64,000 bases of DNA from JAHJQZ01 sp963675235 (GCA_963675235.2 CAXXFU010000004.1:682001-746000); one strand, 5' to 3'; positions 8,279 to 18,666 are shown, counted from the first letter of the stretch. The notes: generated by a model from the letters alone, not told the origin. A program made the numbers and translations.

Positions 8279-9544
8279 ATGAAAACATCAACGAAATGGC
8301 TGGGTGGCGTCGCGCTGGCGATGCTTCTCGCCGTGCCGGCGCAAGCCCAGGTGCTGTTCTGGTCGACCCAGGCCAAGCCGGTCGAGGAAACCCAGGCAAT
8401 GCGCGACCAGGTCCTGGCCGGATTTGACGGCCAGGTTGACTACCAGCCGTCCGACGGCGGCCCGTGGCTGACCCGTCTGCAGGCCGAAATCGAGGCCGGC
8501 AAGGGCACGATTGCCGTGCTCGGTGGCCTACATGGCGATTTCACCGGCCTCGAGGACGATCTCGTCGATCTTTCCGACGTCGATCTCGGCGACATCGCGG
8601 TCAACAAGACCTTCGAGAAGCTCGGCATGCTCGGCACCTCGGAACAGAAATATCTGCCCTGGATGCAGGCGACCTATGTCATGGCCGCCAACAAGGAGGC
8701 GCTGCCCTATCTGCCTGATGGCGCCGATATCAACGCCCTGACCTACGACCAGCTCATCACCTGGTCCAAGAACATGGCCGAGGCCACTGGATCGCCGAAG
8801 TTCGGCTTCCCGGCTGGCCCCAAGGGCCTCAAGCACCGCTTCTTCCAGGGATATCTCTACCCGTCCTACACAGACTCCATGGTCACCAAGTTCCGCTCGC
8901 CGGAAGCCGTGACCGCCTGGGAGAAGTTCAAGGAACTCTGGCAGTACACCAACCCGAACTCCACCAACTATGCCTTCATGCAGGAACAGCTCCTGACCGG
9001 CGAGGTCTGGGTGGCCTTCGACCACACCGCACGCCTGGCCGATGCCTTCAACAAGGAACCCGACAAGTTCGTTGCCTTCCCGGCCCCTGCCGGTCCGGCC
9101 GGCCGCGGCTTCATGCCGGTGGTTGCCGGTGTCGCCATCCCCAAGACGGCGCCCGACATGGATGCATCCAAGGCGCTGGTCGCCTACATGCTGCAGCCCT
9201 CGACCCAGATCGCCACGCTCAAGGCGACGAGCTTCTTCCCGGTTGTCGACGCCGAGCTGCCGGCCGACATGCCGCCCTCCGTTCGCCTGTCCGGTGCGGC
9301 CATTGCCGCCATGTCCGGTTCGGCCGACGCCAACCCCGGCCTGTTGCCGGTGGGCCTGGGCGACCTCGGTGGCAAGTTCAACCAGGTCTATACCGACAGC
9401 TTCGAGCGCATCGTGCTCGCTGGCCAGGACATCCAGGCCGTTCTGGATGACGAAGCCGACATCCTTCGCGGCATCATGACGGACGCCAACGCCCCGTGCT
9501 GGGCGCCGGACGCCCCGTCTGAGGGTCCGTGCCCCGTCGACTAG
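8279..9544 (+). CDS. Carbohydrate ABC transporter substrate-binding protein
   Basis: 421 residues beginning with a clear signal peptide (KWLGGVALAMLLAVPAQAQ, cleavage after AQA). The mature part is a family 1 solute-binding protein (VLFWSTQAKP at the start, KYLPWMQATYVMAANKEAL and GEVWVAFDHTARLADAF in the body). The ribosome site AGGGAGGAG is 9 nt upstream. Two cysteines close to the C-terminus (PCWAPD...GPCPVD) may form a disulfide, which is not usual in this class. Downstream glycosidase and dehydrogenase genes suggest a glycoside such as glucosylglycerate as the ligand (inference). Confidence 0.9.
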   Translation: MKTSTKWLGGVALAMLLAVPAQAQVLFWSTQAKPVEETQAMRDQVLAGFDGQVDYQPSDGGPWLTRLQAEIEAGKGTIAVLGGLHGDFTGLEDDLVDLSDVDLGDIAVNKTFEKLGMLGTSEQKYLPWMQATYVMAANKEALPYLPDGADINALTYDQLITWSKNMAEATGSPKFGFPAGPKGLKHRFFQGYLYPSYTDSMVTKFRSPEAVTAWEKFKELWQYTNPNSTNYAFMQEQLLTGEVWVAFDHTARLADAFNKEPDKFVAFPAPAGPAGRGFMPVVAGVAIPKTAPDMDASKALVAYMLQPSTQIATLKATSFFPVVDAELPADMPPSVRLSGAAIAAMSGSADANPGLLPVGLGDLGGKFNQVYTDSFERIVLAGQDIQAVLDDEADILRGIMTDANAPCWAPDAPSEGPCPVD

Positions 9545-9559
9545 AGTTTGACCTCCCTG

Positions 9560-9594
9560 CCGTCCGGTGCCCCAGGGCATCGGGCGGTCTTTTT
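9560..9594 (+). terminator. Terminator-like hairpin between binding protein and permease genes
   Basis: 13-bp stem with two G-U pairs: arm CCGTCCGGTGCCC (9560-9572) against GGGCATCGGGCGG (9575-9587), directly followed by TCTTTTT. It should stop part of the transcription, so the binding protein is made in excess of the permeases that continue at 9621. Confidence 0.75.
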
Positions 9595-9620
9595 GGCCTT
9601 TTTTGCCCCGGGGGCATGTC

Positions 9621-10466
9621 ATGGAAAAAAAGAGCCTGCCATATCTGCTGCTGGCGCCCGCAACGTTCTTTTTGTGCGTCTTCTTCCTTTATCCGTTCGC
9701 GCTGGTCGCGGTTCAGGCCTTTTCCGGCGACAACGGATTCACGCTCGAACACTTTGAGACCATGTTCGGCTACTGGAAGTTCCAGACCACTTTCAACAAC
9801 ACCATGCTCCTGGCGGCGACGGTCGTGCCGATCCAGCTCATCATGGCCCTCGGCATGGCGAGCGTCGTCACCAAGATCAATCGCGGCAAGGACATCGTCC
9901 TTTACATCCTGACCATCCCCTTGGGCATTTCCGATCTTGCCGCCGGCATCATCTGGCTGTCGATCTTCTATCAATCGGGCTTTCTCAATTCGCTCCTGTT
10001 CAATCTCGGCTTCATCGACCAGCCGATCATGTTCCTCGGCTACCAGAACACCGGAATGATATTCCTGGCCGTGATCCTCGCCGAAATCTGGCGGGCAACT
10101 GCCATCATGCTCGTTATCCTGGTCGCAGGCATGACCATGATTCCGAAGGAATACTACGAGGCGGCCGAAGTCTTCGGCGCGTCGGGCTGGCAGCGCTTCA
10201 TCCGCATCACCCTGCCGATGCTGAGGCCCAGCCTGCAGACGGCGCTGATCCTCAGGACCATCCTCGCCTTCGAGGTCTTTGCCGTCGTCGCCGCCCTTGC
10301 GGGCACCAACTTCCCGGTGCTGATGGGGCAGGTCTACACGTGGCAATTCGACATGCAGGACACCAATGTCGCCGCTGCCATCGCGCTGGTCATTCTCGCC
10401 ATTTCCGTCGGCTTCACGCTGGTGTTTCTCAGGCTCCTGCGCGTGCCCAGGGAGGCCCAGCTATGA
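9621..10466 (+). CDS. Carbohydrate ABC transporter permease (first)
   Basis: 281-residue inner-membrane subunit with six hydrophobic segments (first: YLLLAPATFFLCVFFLYPF). EAA loop: YYEAAEVFGASGWQRFIRIT, then LPMLRP. I place the start at ATG 9621, after a GGGG run and immediately before the charged MEKKS N-terminus; the frame extends upstream to 9567 but that part overlaps the terminator hairpin. Its stop overlaps the next start by 4 bp (ATGA). Confidence 0.9.
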   Translation: MEKKSLPYLLLAPATFFLCVFFLYPFALVAVQAFSGDNGFTLEHFETMFGYWKFQTTFNNTMLLAATVVPIQLIMALGMASVVTKINRGKDIVLYILTIPLGISDLAAGIIWLSIFYQSGFLNSLLFNLGFIDQPIMFLGYQNTGMIFLAVILAEIWRATAIMLVILVAGMTMIPKEYYEAAEVFGASGWQRFIRITLPMLRPSLQTALILRTILAFEVFAVVAALAGTNFPVLMGQVYTWQFDMQDTNVAAAIALVILAISVGFTLVFLRLLRVPREAQL

Positions 10467-11302
10467 GCACCACGACAAAAGCTGCCGCCCGTCCCGATCC
10501 ACATCGCGCCGGTCGCTGGCTGGTCATCGCCACCGCCATCCTGCTTTGCGCCTGGGTGCTGGTGCCGATCTATCTGCTGGCAGTCAACACGCTGTCCTCG
10601 CCCGAGGAGGTGACCGGTTTCCCGCAACGCTTCTTCCCCAGTTTCGATTTCGCCTCGGTTCAGTTCTTCATCGATTTCGCCGGTGTGGCACAGGCCCTGT
10701 GGAATTCGATCGTGGTGGCATCGCTGACAATGGTCATGACCATCCTCCTCGGCGCGCCGGCCGGCTATGCCCTGTCGCGGTTCGATTTCCCCGGCAAGGG
10801 CGCCTTCCGCATGCTCGTACTGATGACGCGGGCCTTTCCGCTACCCCTTTTGGCGCTGCCGCTGGCCGTCATGTTCATCCGCGTCGGGCTCGACGACACC
10901 GCCTTCGGCCTGGCGCTGGTGCACACCACCCTTGCCATGCCCTTTGCCGTGCTCATCACCTTCTCGCTGTTCTCCGGCATCCCGGTCGAACTGGAGGAGG
11001 CGGCCTGGACACTCGGCTGTTCGCGCCTGACCGGGTTCACCAAGGTGGTGTTCCCGCTGGTCCTGCCCGGCATCGCCGCCTCGGCAGTGTTCGCCTTCGT
11101 CATCTCGTGGAACGAGGTCTTCGCCGCCGCCGTCCTGACCATCCAGAACCGGACGCTGACGGCGTTTCTGCTGCAAAGCCTCGATGTCTCGCCGATGCCG
11201 CTGAAATTCGCCGGTGGCGCCGTTCTCGTCCTGCCGGCGCTGATCTTCATCTTCGCCGTCCGCAAATACCTGTTCGCCATGTGGGGGATCGCGAACCGTT
11301 AA
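10463..11302 (+). CDS. Carbohydrate ABC transporter permease (second)
   Basis: 279 residues, MalG-type. Membrane segments include WLVIATAILLCAWVLVPIYL near the N-terminus; EAA loop ELEEAAWTLGCSRLTGFTKV. The start ATG overlaps the stop of the partner permease gene, with GGAGG 8 nt upstream. It pairs with the preceding permease and the ATPase 18 bp downstream. Confidence 0.92.
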   Translation: MSTTTKAAARPDPHRAGRWLVIATAILLCAWVLVPIYLLAVNTLSSPEEVTGFPQRFFPSFDFASVQFFIDFAGVAQALWNSIVVASLTMVMTILLGAPAGYALSRFDFPGKGAFRMLVLMTRAFPLPLLALPLAVMFIRVGLDDTAFGLALVHTTLAMPFAVLITFSLFSGIPVELEEAAWTLGCSRLTGFTKVVFPLVLPGIAASAVFAFVISWNEVFAAAVLTIQNRTLTAFLLQSLDVSPMPLKFAGGAVLVLPALIFIFAVRKYLFAMWGIANR

Positions 11303-11320
11303 GGTTCGCGCTGAAGGAAA

Positions 11321-12364
<1,044 letters not shown>

Positions 12365-12377
12365 TCCGGCGCCCGTC

Positions 12378-12965
12378 ATGTCCGCAGACCCGCTGCCGAT
12401 CGTCATCGAGACAGACTCCTTGACCCTGCGCCCCTGGGAGGCACGGGACCGGGAACCGATGGTGGCCATCCAGGGCGATGCGCATGTCCGGCGGTACTTC
12501 CCCAGGACACTGACGCGGGAACAGACCAATACCGATCTCGACAATGCCATCGCGCTGGCGCGCCGCGACGGCTTTCACATACAGGCTGCCGAACTGCGCG
12601 ACACCGGCGAACTGATCGGTCTGATCGGCATCAACCGCATTCCCCAAGAGATCCGCCAGGCCATCCCGAGCCGTCCTGAGGTCGAGATCGGCTGGGTCCT
12701 GGCCGAACGCTTCTGGGGGCGTGGACTCGCTGCCGAAGGCGCCGCGGCCTGGCTCGATCACGCCTGGTCGATCGGGCTTGGCGAGGTCGTGGCGACGACA
12801 GCCGCCGTCAACCGCCCGAGCCGGCGGGTCATGGAAAAACTCGGCATGCAGCACGACCCCTCCGACGACTACCAGCGGCCAACCGTGCCCGAGGGCAATC
12901 CCCTGCGGCCCCACATTGTCTGCCGGATCGCCAATCCGCACGCCGACACAGGACCGCGCCCATGA
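12378..12965 (+). CDS. GNAT-family N-acetyltransferase
   Basis: 195 residues, RimJ/RimL-like: substrate-facing start IVIETDSLTLRPWEARD, then the acetyl-CoA core (EIGWVLAERFWGRGLAAEGA, then RPSRRVMEKLGMQHDP). It would transfer an acetyl group from acetyl-CoA to an amine. It begins 13 bp after the ATPase gene, so it is in the importer operon. The target is unknown; an acetyltransferase is not an obvious part of sugar uptake, so it may act on an amino-sugar or be a passenger gene. Confidence 0.85.
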   Translation: MSADPLPIVIETDSLTLRPWEARDREPMVAIQGDAHVRRYFPRTLTREQTNTDLDNAIALARRDGFHIQAAELRDTGELIGLIGINRIPQEIRQAIPSRPEVEIGWVLAERFWGRGLAAEGAAAWLDHAWSIGLGEVVATTAAVNRPSRRVMEKLGMQHDPSDDYQRPTVPEGNPLRPHIVCRIANPHADTGPRP

Positions 12966-13154
12966 CCGCTCTCGTCACATACGATGCTGGCCGCCGTGCA
13001 CGGTACCTGTTATTCGGCGGGCCAAAACGGCATCTTGCAAACGGGCGGCGCATTCGGCGCCATGCCCAATCCAACTCCCCAAGCGAAACAGGGCTGGTGA
13101 CCGTCGTCGCAGCCCATGCCGTGGCAACCCTTTTTTGATGGAGACGCGCCGCAG

Positions 13155-14447
13155 ATGACGATGAGTCCGCGTGAAACCACCCGCAATTTCGACCTTGCCA
13201 TCGAGGTCCTGAAGGAAAACGACATGGGCGCCTACACGGTGCCGACCAAGGGTCTCTACCCGTTCCAGTGGAACTGGGATTCCTGTTTCACCGCGCTCGG
13301 ACAGGCCTATTACGACGAGGATCGCGCCTGGACGGAAATCGAGACCCTGTTCGAGCACCAATGGCCGGACGGCATGGTCCCGCACATCATCTTCCACGTC
13401 GAGGACGAGGGTTATTTCCCCAATGCCGGCGTCTGGGACACAAAGCGCCCGGTGCCAACCTCGGGCATCACCCAGCCGCCGATTGCCGGCTTTGCCTTGA
13501 GGAAGCTGTTCGAGCGCTCGGGCGACCGCGAAGCGGCCGAACGCCGGGCACGGGCGCTGCTCCCCAAGATCGAGAAATGGGCCGCCTGGTTCTACGCCAA
13601 TCGCGACCCGAGGGGCGAGGGCCTGGTCGCCATCCTCCACCCGTGGGAAGCCGGGCGCGACAATTCCATCGACTGGGATGAAGCCTTCGAGCGCGTGCCG
13701 ACCGAGGGCATCACGCCCTATACCAGGCGCGACACCCAGCATGCCGATCCTTCGCACCGCCCGACCAAGGAGCAATATGACCGCTTCCTGTGGCTGGTCG
13801 AGCATTTCCGCAAGCTCGACTGGGACAATTCGAAACTTCACGACGCCTCGCCTTTCCAGGTGGTCGACCCGGGCCTCAATGCCATCCTGATCCGCAGTTG
13901 CGAGGACCTGGCGGTTGTCGCCGAAGCACTTGGCGATGACGAGACGGCGGCCCGCAACCGCGCCCGCGCCGAAAAGGGCCTCGCCGCGCTCGAAAAACTG
14001 TGGAGCGACAAGCACGGCCAGTATCTCAGCCTTGATCGCATCACCGGCAGACTGATCGACAGCGCCTCGATCGGCGGACTGATCCCGGTCTTTGCCGCCA
14101 TCCCGAAGGAACGCGCCGCCGCCATCGGCAGGGTCATCACCCGCCAGGGTCAGCGCCTCAAGTACATCGTCCCGAGCCATGATCCGGAAGATGCCCGCTT
14201 CGATGCCAAGCGCTATTGGCGCGGCCCGGTCTGGCTGGTGTGCAACTATCTCATCGCCGACGGACTCGTCATCGCCGGGCTGGACGATGTCGCCGACGCC
14301 ATCGCCCGCTCGAGCATCGCGCTGATCGAGCAATCCGGTTTCGCCGAATATTACGATCCGATCACGGCCGAACCCTGCGGCGGTGGCCGTTTCACCTGGA
14401 CGGCGGCGATGGTTCTCGAATTCCTCGCCATCGATGATCGTAGCTGA
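13155..14447 (+). CDS. GH63-type glycoside hydrolase (MGH1-like, glucosylglycerate hydrolase family)
   Basis: 430 residues with the (alpha/alpha)6-barrel sequence of the MGH1/GH63 group: GLYPFQWNWDSCFTALG, PDGMVPHIIFH, HPWEAGRDNS (candidate catalytic acid Asp) and EYYDPITAEPCGGGRFTWTA (candidate base Glu near the C-terminus). Known members hydrolyse glucosylglycerate and mannosylglycerate or trehalose-like glycosides; which one applies here is inference. No signal peptide, so it acts in the cytoplasm on imported substrate. The start is uncertain: ATG 13155 has GGAG 11 nt upstream, while ATG 13116 is in frame without a ribosome site. Confidence 0.82.
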   Translation: MTMSPRETTRNFDLAIEVLKENDMGAYTVPTKGLYPFQWNWDSCFTALGQAYYDEDRAWTEIETLFEHQWPDGMVPHIIFHVEDEGYFPNAGVWDTKRPVPTSGITQPPIAGFALRKLFERSGDREAAERRARALLPKIEKWAAWFYANRDPRGEGLVAILHPWEAGRDNSIDWDEAFERVPTEGITPYTRRDTQHADPSHRPTKEQYDRFLWLVEHFRKLDWDNSKLHDASPFQVVDPGLNAILIRSCEDLAVVAEALGDDETAARNRARAEKGLAALEKLWSDKHGQYLSLDRITGRLIDSASIGGLIPVFAAIPKERAAAIGRVITRQGQRLKYIVPSHDPEDARFDAKRYWRGPVWLVCNYLIADGLVIAGLDDVADAIARSSIALIEQSGFAEYYDPITAEPCGGGRFTWTAAMVLEFLAIDDRS

Positions 14448-14611
14448 CGGCAACGGACGATTTCCCTGCTCTGATGCACGCTGGTCGGCTTGAACATCGC
14501 GCCGCCAATGGCCGATACTGGCAGTGTCGAGGTCTGTCCTTGCGCCGTCTGAAAGGCGCGACAGGGACGAGACACCGACGGTGAATTCCTGCCTGAGTCC
14601 GGAGCATCCTG

Positions 14612-15586
14612 ATGAACCTGCGCGTTGGAATCCTCGGAGCGGGCGGCATCGGCGCCCGCCATGCCGATGCTCTCGGCAAGGCCGGCGGGTTCGAGCTCGT
14701 CGCCTGTTGCGGGCGCGACATCGACAGGACGCAGGACTTCGCCGCCCCGCGCGGCGCTGTTGCCTATACCGATTACGAGGCGATGCTGGCGAACGAGCGG
14801 CTCGATCTGCTCATCGTCGCTCTGCCGCCCTTCGCCCATGACGGCCAGGTCGAGGCCGCCGGCCGGGCCGGTGTGCACCTTCTGGTCGAAAAGCCGATCG
14901 CACTGGATCAGGCGCGGGCCGAAGCCATGGTCGCGGCCACCCATGACGTGGCGGCGGCCTGCGGGTTCATGTACCGGTTCGGCAGCGCCGTCGAGAAATG
15001 GGACAGGCTGGTGGCCTCCGGCGCTGCAGGGCGCATCGGCCATTTCTCCGGCTCGTTCCACTGCAATGCGCTGCATGCTCCCTGGTGGCGCGACCGCGCC
15101 AAATCCGGCGGCCAGATGGTCGAGCAGCTCATCCATATCGTCGATCTGGCGCGGGTCAATCTCGGCATGCCGCGTTCGGTCTTTGCCAGTGCCTCGCGCT
15201 TCGGCCATGCCGACATGCCCGGCTACAGCGCCGATGACGTCAGCGCCATGATCCTGACCTATGACAATGGCGCCGTCGGCGTACTGCATGCCTCGAACAT
15301 GGCGGTGCCGGGACGCTGGGCCAAGCAGTGGCAGGTGCTCGGCGACAAGATGGCGGGGCGTTTCACCGACTGGAACGAGGGCGACATCACCACCATCGAA
15401 CCGGAGGTCTCCCACGAGCATATCGCGCTCGATCTCGACCCCTTCGTCGCCCAGCTCCGCGACATGCGCGACGCCATCATCGACAATCGCCCGCCGCGCG
15501 TGCTGTTGCAGGACGGCGCCGACAGCCTGCGCATCGTCCTGGCGGCACGGCGCTCGGTCGACGAAAAGCGCGAGATCACATTGTGA
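14612..15586 (+). CDS. Gfo/Idh/MocA-family NAD(P)-dependent dehydrogenase
   Basis: 324 residues. The N-terminal Rossmann fold begins GILGAGGIGARHADAL; the conserved EKPIALD lysine motif follows near residue 97; the C-terminal half is the alpha/beta substrate domain (SGGQMVEQLIHIVDLARVNL with the usual catalytic histidine). Such enzymes oxidise or reduce sugars, inositols or sugar acids. It lies 164 bp after the glycosidase gene and is the last gene of the LacI-linked cluster; probably it processes the released product. No ribosome site beyond GGAG at about 14601 is seen. Confidence 0.88.
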   Translation: MNLRVGILGAGGIGARHADALGKAGGFELVACCGRDIDRTQDFAAPRGAVAYTDYEAMLANERLDLLIVALPPFAHDGQVEAAGRAGVHLLVEKPIALDQARAEAMVAATHDVAAACGFMYRFGSAVEKWDRLVASGAAGRIGHFSGSFHCNALHAPWWRDRAKSGGQMVEQLIHIVDLARVNLGMPRSVFASASRFGHADMPGYSADDVSAMILTYDNGAVGVLHASNMAVPGRWAKQWQVLGDKMAGRFTDWNEGDITTIEPEVSHEHIALDLDPFVAQLRDMRDAIIDNRPPRVLLQDGADSLRIVLAARRSVDEKREITL

Positions 15587-15716
15587 ACTGACAGGCGGAG
15601 TTTTCAGGCACCGATGGCGCGCGCCGGCGAACAGCGGATGCCGATTTCCCGGATCGAAAGCGCGACAACTCAAGGACCTGGAGCGTTCGTTCGGCTCCAT
15701 CAGAATACGATCCGCT

Positions 15717-17510
15717 CTAGAACAGGCCGAGATCCATGTCGTCGTCCTCGCCTCCGGCGTTTTCGGCCGGTGCAGCGGCAACGGCGGTGCCGGTGACGGC
15801 GTCATGAACCTTGCGCTCGCTTTCCATGGTGTAGAACCCGCGCAGATGGCCGAGGATCGCTTCGCCGAAAGCATCCGATGCCAGTTCGGCGATCTGTGGC
15901 GTGCCGAGCTCGGCGATCATCGCCGCGAGTTCGGCATGGGTATCGGCGAGCGATTCCGAGATCGCGGCGTGGCCGGCAAAGTGCTGCCTGGCATCCCTGA
16001 GCAGGATCTTGGCAGCATCGCACTGCTCATCAAGCAGCAACAGCGCGGCACTCAGGCGCGTGTCGACCTTCTCGAACAGGCCAAGGGCTTCATTTGCATC
16101 ACCGACAAGCTCGGTCACGCGCCCGGATGCCTCCCCACTCGCCATGTTGACGACGGCGCGTGCCCGCTCCGCCGCTTCGTTAAGAACCGTCATGGCGGTC
16201 TCGGCGGAAGTGACGGTGTCGGCGGTGAGTTCGCGCAACTGCTTGGCGATGACGTCGAGCGCCTTTCCTGCAGGCCCGAGCTGGGCGCATTTGATCGCAG
16301 CATTGAGCGTGACCAGCCGCATGCTGGCTTCGATGCGCTGCACCGCTTCGACATGACTGAGGAGCTGGGTCACCATTTCTCCGACCGAGGTGGCCGCTGC
16401 ATCGAGCTTGCGCCGGTCGGCTTCGCACGATCCGAGCGTGACAGCGACCTGGCGCATGTCATCATCGAGCGTGCCAAGAGCCGATTCTCCCCGGTGTCCC
16501 TTCTGCCCGTAGAGCTCAAGGCTCCGATCCATGATTTCGCCGGCATGTTCGATCAGCGCGGTCAGCGATCGGTCGGCGACAACGACGCCATCGTCGAAAT
16601 CGGCCAGCGCCGCAGCGAGCAGACTGTCGAGAACGCCGAGCAGCGAGGCAATCATGGTGGCATCGACCCGCTCGGGCGCTTCAAGGCCTGCCGGCGCCCG
16701 GCCGGCCATCAAGGCAGAGATGGTCTCGAAGGCAGTCACGAGATGCTCGATGCGCTGGCGGGTGGAATCACCAACCTGCATGGCCATGACGGTCGTGCCG
16801 ATCTGGACGCTGATGTCGCGCGTCACGCGGCTGGTCTCGGCGCTGTTGGCGGCGGACTTTTCACGTTTGCCGACGATCTGCTCGAGGTTGTCCGACAGGC
16901 GTTCGACCGCGAGTTTCAGTGTGCCGCTTTGTGCGCCCTGGAATTTGGCGCGTTGGCTTGCCGCCTGATGGACGACCACCGACAGTTGCTCATAGGCCTT
17001 GAAGAAACTGGCGATGGTGGCGGTGGCGGTCTTGGAAAGATCTGCAATGTCATCGGTAAACACGCCGATGTCGCCGTCCCCGACCATGCCGGCGGCAACG
17101 ACCCGGGCGTTGATGGCCAGGATGCCGATCATCTGGATGACCTTCCTCAGGCTGGCCATGGGCGCATGGGCGGCATCGACCTTGCTGACCAGAGCATCGA
17201 GATCAGCCTGTTCGGTGGCAAAGCCTTCGGCGATTTCCCTTGCGTGCGCGATGACCTGTTCGAGCTTGCCCGTCGCCGCCACCAGTTCGGCGCTTTCGAG
17301 ATCGGCCGGCAGCTCCTCAAAGGCCGCGGTCACCTTGGAAAGCCGGCCGGCACACTCGACCAGATTGTTGCCGACCAGCACAAAGGACTCATCGATCTGG
17401 GCGATCGGGGCGTCCAGATCGCCTGCTGCCGTGCGAATCCGTGCTGGGACGCCCGCGAGCAACTCCTGCTCGGCGCTGTGTTCGTCGATCCTGGTGGCTG
17501 GTTCGCTCAT
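15717..17510 (-). CDS. Soluble receptor-like chemotaxis protein with CheZ-like D-x-x-x-Q motif
   Basis: 597 residues, almost entirely helical, with no transmembrane segment or ligand domain. Two segments resemble degenerate receptor (MCP) hairpin tips: about 126-160 (IGILAINARVVAAGM) and about 397-432 (RLVTLNAAIKCAQLGPAGKA). At 248-254 the motif D-S-T-R-Q-R-I matches the D-x-T-x-Q-x-I of the CheZ phosphatase active site (Asp143 and Gln147 in Escherichia coli). The tail, EDDDMDLGLF, resembles the CheZ peptide that binds CheY (DDLLDSLGF). The gene is last in a che operon that has neither cheZ nor cheD; its ATG overlaps the cheB stop (TGATG). Role as a CheY-P phosphatase is a hypothesis. Otherwise: chemotaxis signalling protein of unknown role. 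Confidence 0.7.
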   Translation of the reverse strand: MSEPATRIDEHSAEQELLAGVPARIRTAAGDLDAPIAQIDESFVLVGNNLVECAGRLSKVTAAFEELPADLESAELVAATGKLEQVIAHAREIAEGFATEQADLDALVSKVDAAHAPMASLRKVIQMIGILAINARVVAAGMVGDGDIGVFTDDIADLSKTATATIASFFKAYEQLSVVVHQAASQRAKFQGAQSGTLKLAVERLSDNLEQIVGKREKSAANSAETSRVTRDISVQIGTTVMAMQVGDSTRQRIEHLVTAFETISALMAGRAPAGLEAPERVDATMIASLLGVLDSLLAAALADFDDGVVVADRSLTALIEHAGEIMDRSLELYGQKGHRGESALGTLDDDMRQVAVTLGSCEADRRKLDAAATSVGEMVTQLLSHVEAVQRIEASMRLVTLNAAIKCAQLGPAGKALDVIAKQLRELTADTVTSAETAMTVLNEAAERARAVVNMASGEASGRVTELVGDANEALGLFEKVDTRLSAALLLLDEQCDAAKILLRDARQHFAGHAAISESLADTHAELAAMIAELGTPQIAELASDAFGEAILGHLRGFYTMESERKVHDAVTGTAVAAAPAENAGGEDDDMDLGLF

Positions 17511-18658
17511 CACTTGTCCGTCTGCCTTTCGTCGATAGTCCGCCTGAAGCCGGCAATTTCGGCAGCAACACGGCCGAGCGGGACGACCCTGGTGGCAGCG
17601 TCTTTTTCGACCGCCGCACCCGGCATGCCGAACACGACGCTCGACGCCTCGTCCTGGGCATAGGTCATGGCGCCGGCCTGGCGCATTTCCAGAAGGCCCT
17701 GCGCCCCATCGTCTCCCATTCCGGTCAAAAGAAACCCGACGGCATTTCCAGCGGCGCAGTGGGCGGCGGAGCGGAACAGCACATCGACCGACGGCCGATG
17801 CCGAGAGACCAGCGGTCCCTCGACAATGTCGACGCTGTAGCGGTTGGCGTTGCGCCGGAGCATCATGTGAAGATTGCCCGGTGCGATCAGCACCTTGCCC
17901 GGCGCAATCGTATCGCCGTTGCGCGCCTCACTGATCGTCATGCCGCACATGGCATCAAGACGCCGGGCAAAGGCCTCGGTGAACTTTTCCGGCATGTGCT
18001 GGACAATGACGATGCCCGGCGCATCCGCCGGCAGGCCCACAAGCACCTCCCTGAGAGCTTCGGTGCCGCCGGTGGAGGCGCCGATGCAGATCACCGGTTC
18101 GGTTTTCGGTGTGCGGGCGCCGAGCGATGCAAGGCGCGTCGGCGTCAGCGGGGCGATCACCGCATCGGCGGTCAGCTTGGATTCGACCTTGATTGGCGGC
18201 GGCGCCACCTTGCGCTGACCGTTCAGCTGCACATGGGCGGCCGCCTTGGCGGCATCACAGATGTGCATGCGCGATTCCTGCAGCGACTGGGCCGTGTCGA
18301 CGCGCGGCTTGGTAATATAGTCGGTAGCACCGGCTTCGAGCGCCTTCATCAGGGTTTCCGAGCCGGTTTCGGCGATGCTCGAGCAGATGATGACCGGCAC
18401 GGGAAGCTGCGCCCTGAGCTTTTTCAGGAAGGTGAGCCCGTCCATGCGCGGCATCTCGATATCGAGAATGATGACATCGGGGATCTGCTTGCGGATGCGC
18501 TCCGCGGCCACATAGGGGTCGCTGGCCGGTTGCATCACCTCGATGGCGGCATCGCTGGAAAGAATGTCGCTAAGCACTGTCCGCACCGAAGCGGAATCAT
18601 CCACGATCAGGACCTTGATCCTGTCGCCCGTCATCGGTGTTGCAGCCACGTCCAGCAT
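17510..18658 (-). CDS. cheB: Chemotaxis protein-glutamate methylesterase/glutamine deamidase
   Basis: 382 residues. Receiver domain first (VLIVDDSASVRTVLSDIL, phospho-acceptor Asp66 in VIILDIEMPRMDG), then the esterase domain with CIGASTGGTEALREVL (catalytic serine), VQHMPEKFTEAFARRL (catalytic histidine) and LTGMGDDGAQGL (catalytic aspartate). It removes methyl groups from receptors when phosphorylated by CheA, giving adaptation against CheR. The gene follows cheR by 8 bp. The ATG at 18658 is chosen since homology begins within 15 residues of it. Confidence 0.96.
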   Translation of the reverse strand: MLDVAATPMTGDRIKVLIVDDSASVRTVLSDILSSDAAIEVMQPASDPYVAAERIRKQIPDVIILDIEMPRMDGLTFLKKLRAQLPVPVIICSSIAETGSETLMKALEAGATDYITKPRVDTAQSLQESRMHICDAAKAAAHVQLNGQRKVAPPPIKVESKLTADAVIAPLTPTRLASLGARTPKTEPVICIGASTGGTEALREVLVGLPADAPGIVIVQHMPEKFTEAFARRLDAMCGMTISEARNGDTIAPGKVLIAPGNLHMMLRRNANRYSVDIVEGPLVSRHRPSVDVLFRSAAHCAAGNAVGFLLTGMGDDGAQGLLEMRQAGAMTYAQDEASSVVFGMPGAAVEKDAATRVVPLGRVAAEIAGFRRTIDERQTDK

Positions 18659-18666
18659 TGAGGTAC

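Noticed and set aside
12966..13154. Gene between the acetyltransferase and the glycosidase
   Set aside because: Only shadow frames of low quality are found.
15587..15716. Terminator between the convergent dehydrogenase and chemotaxis genes
   Set aside because: No stem with a T-run could be found in the 130 bp.
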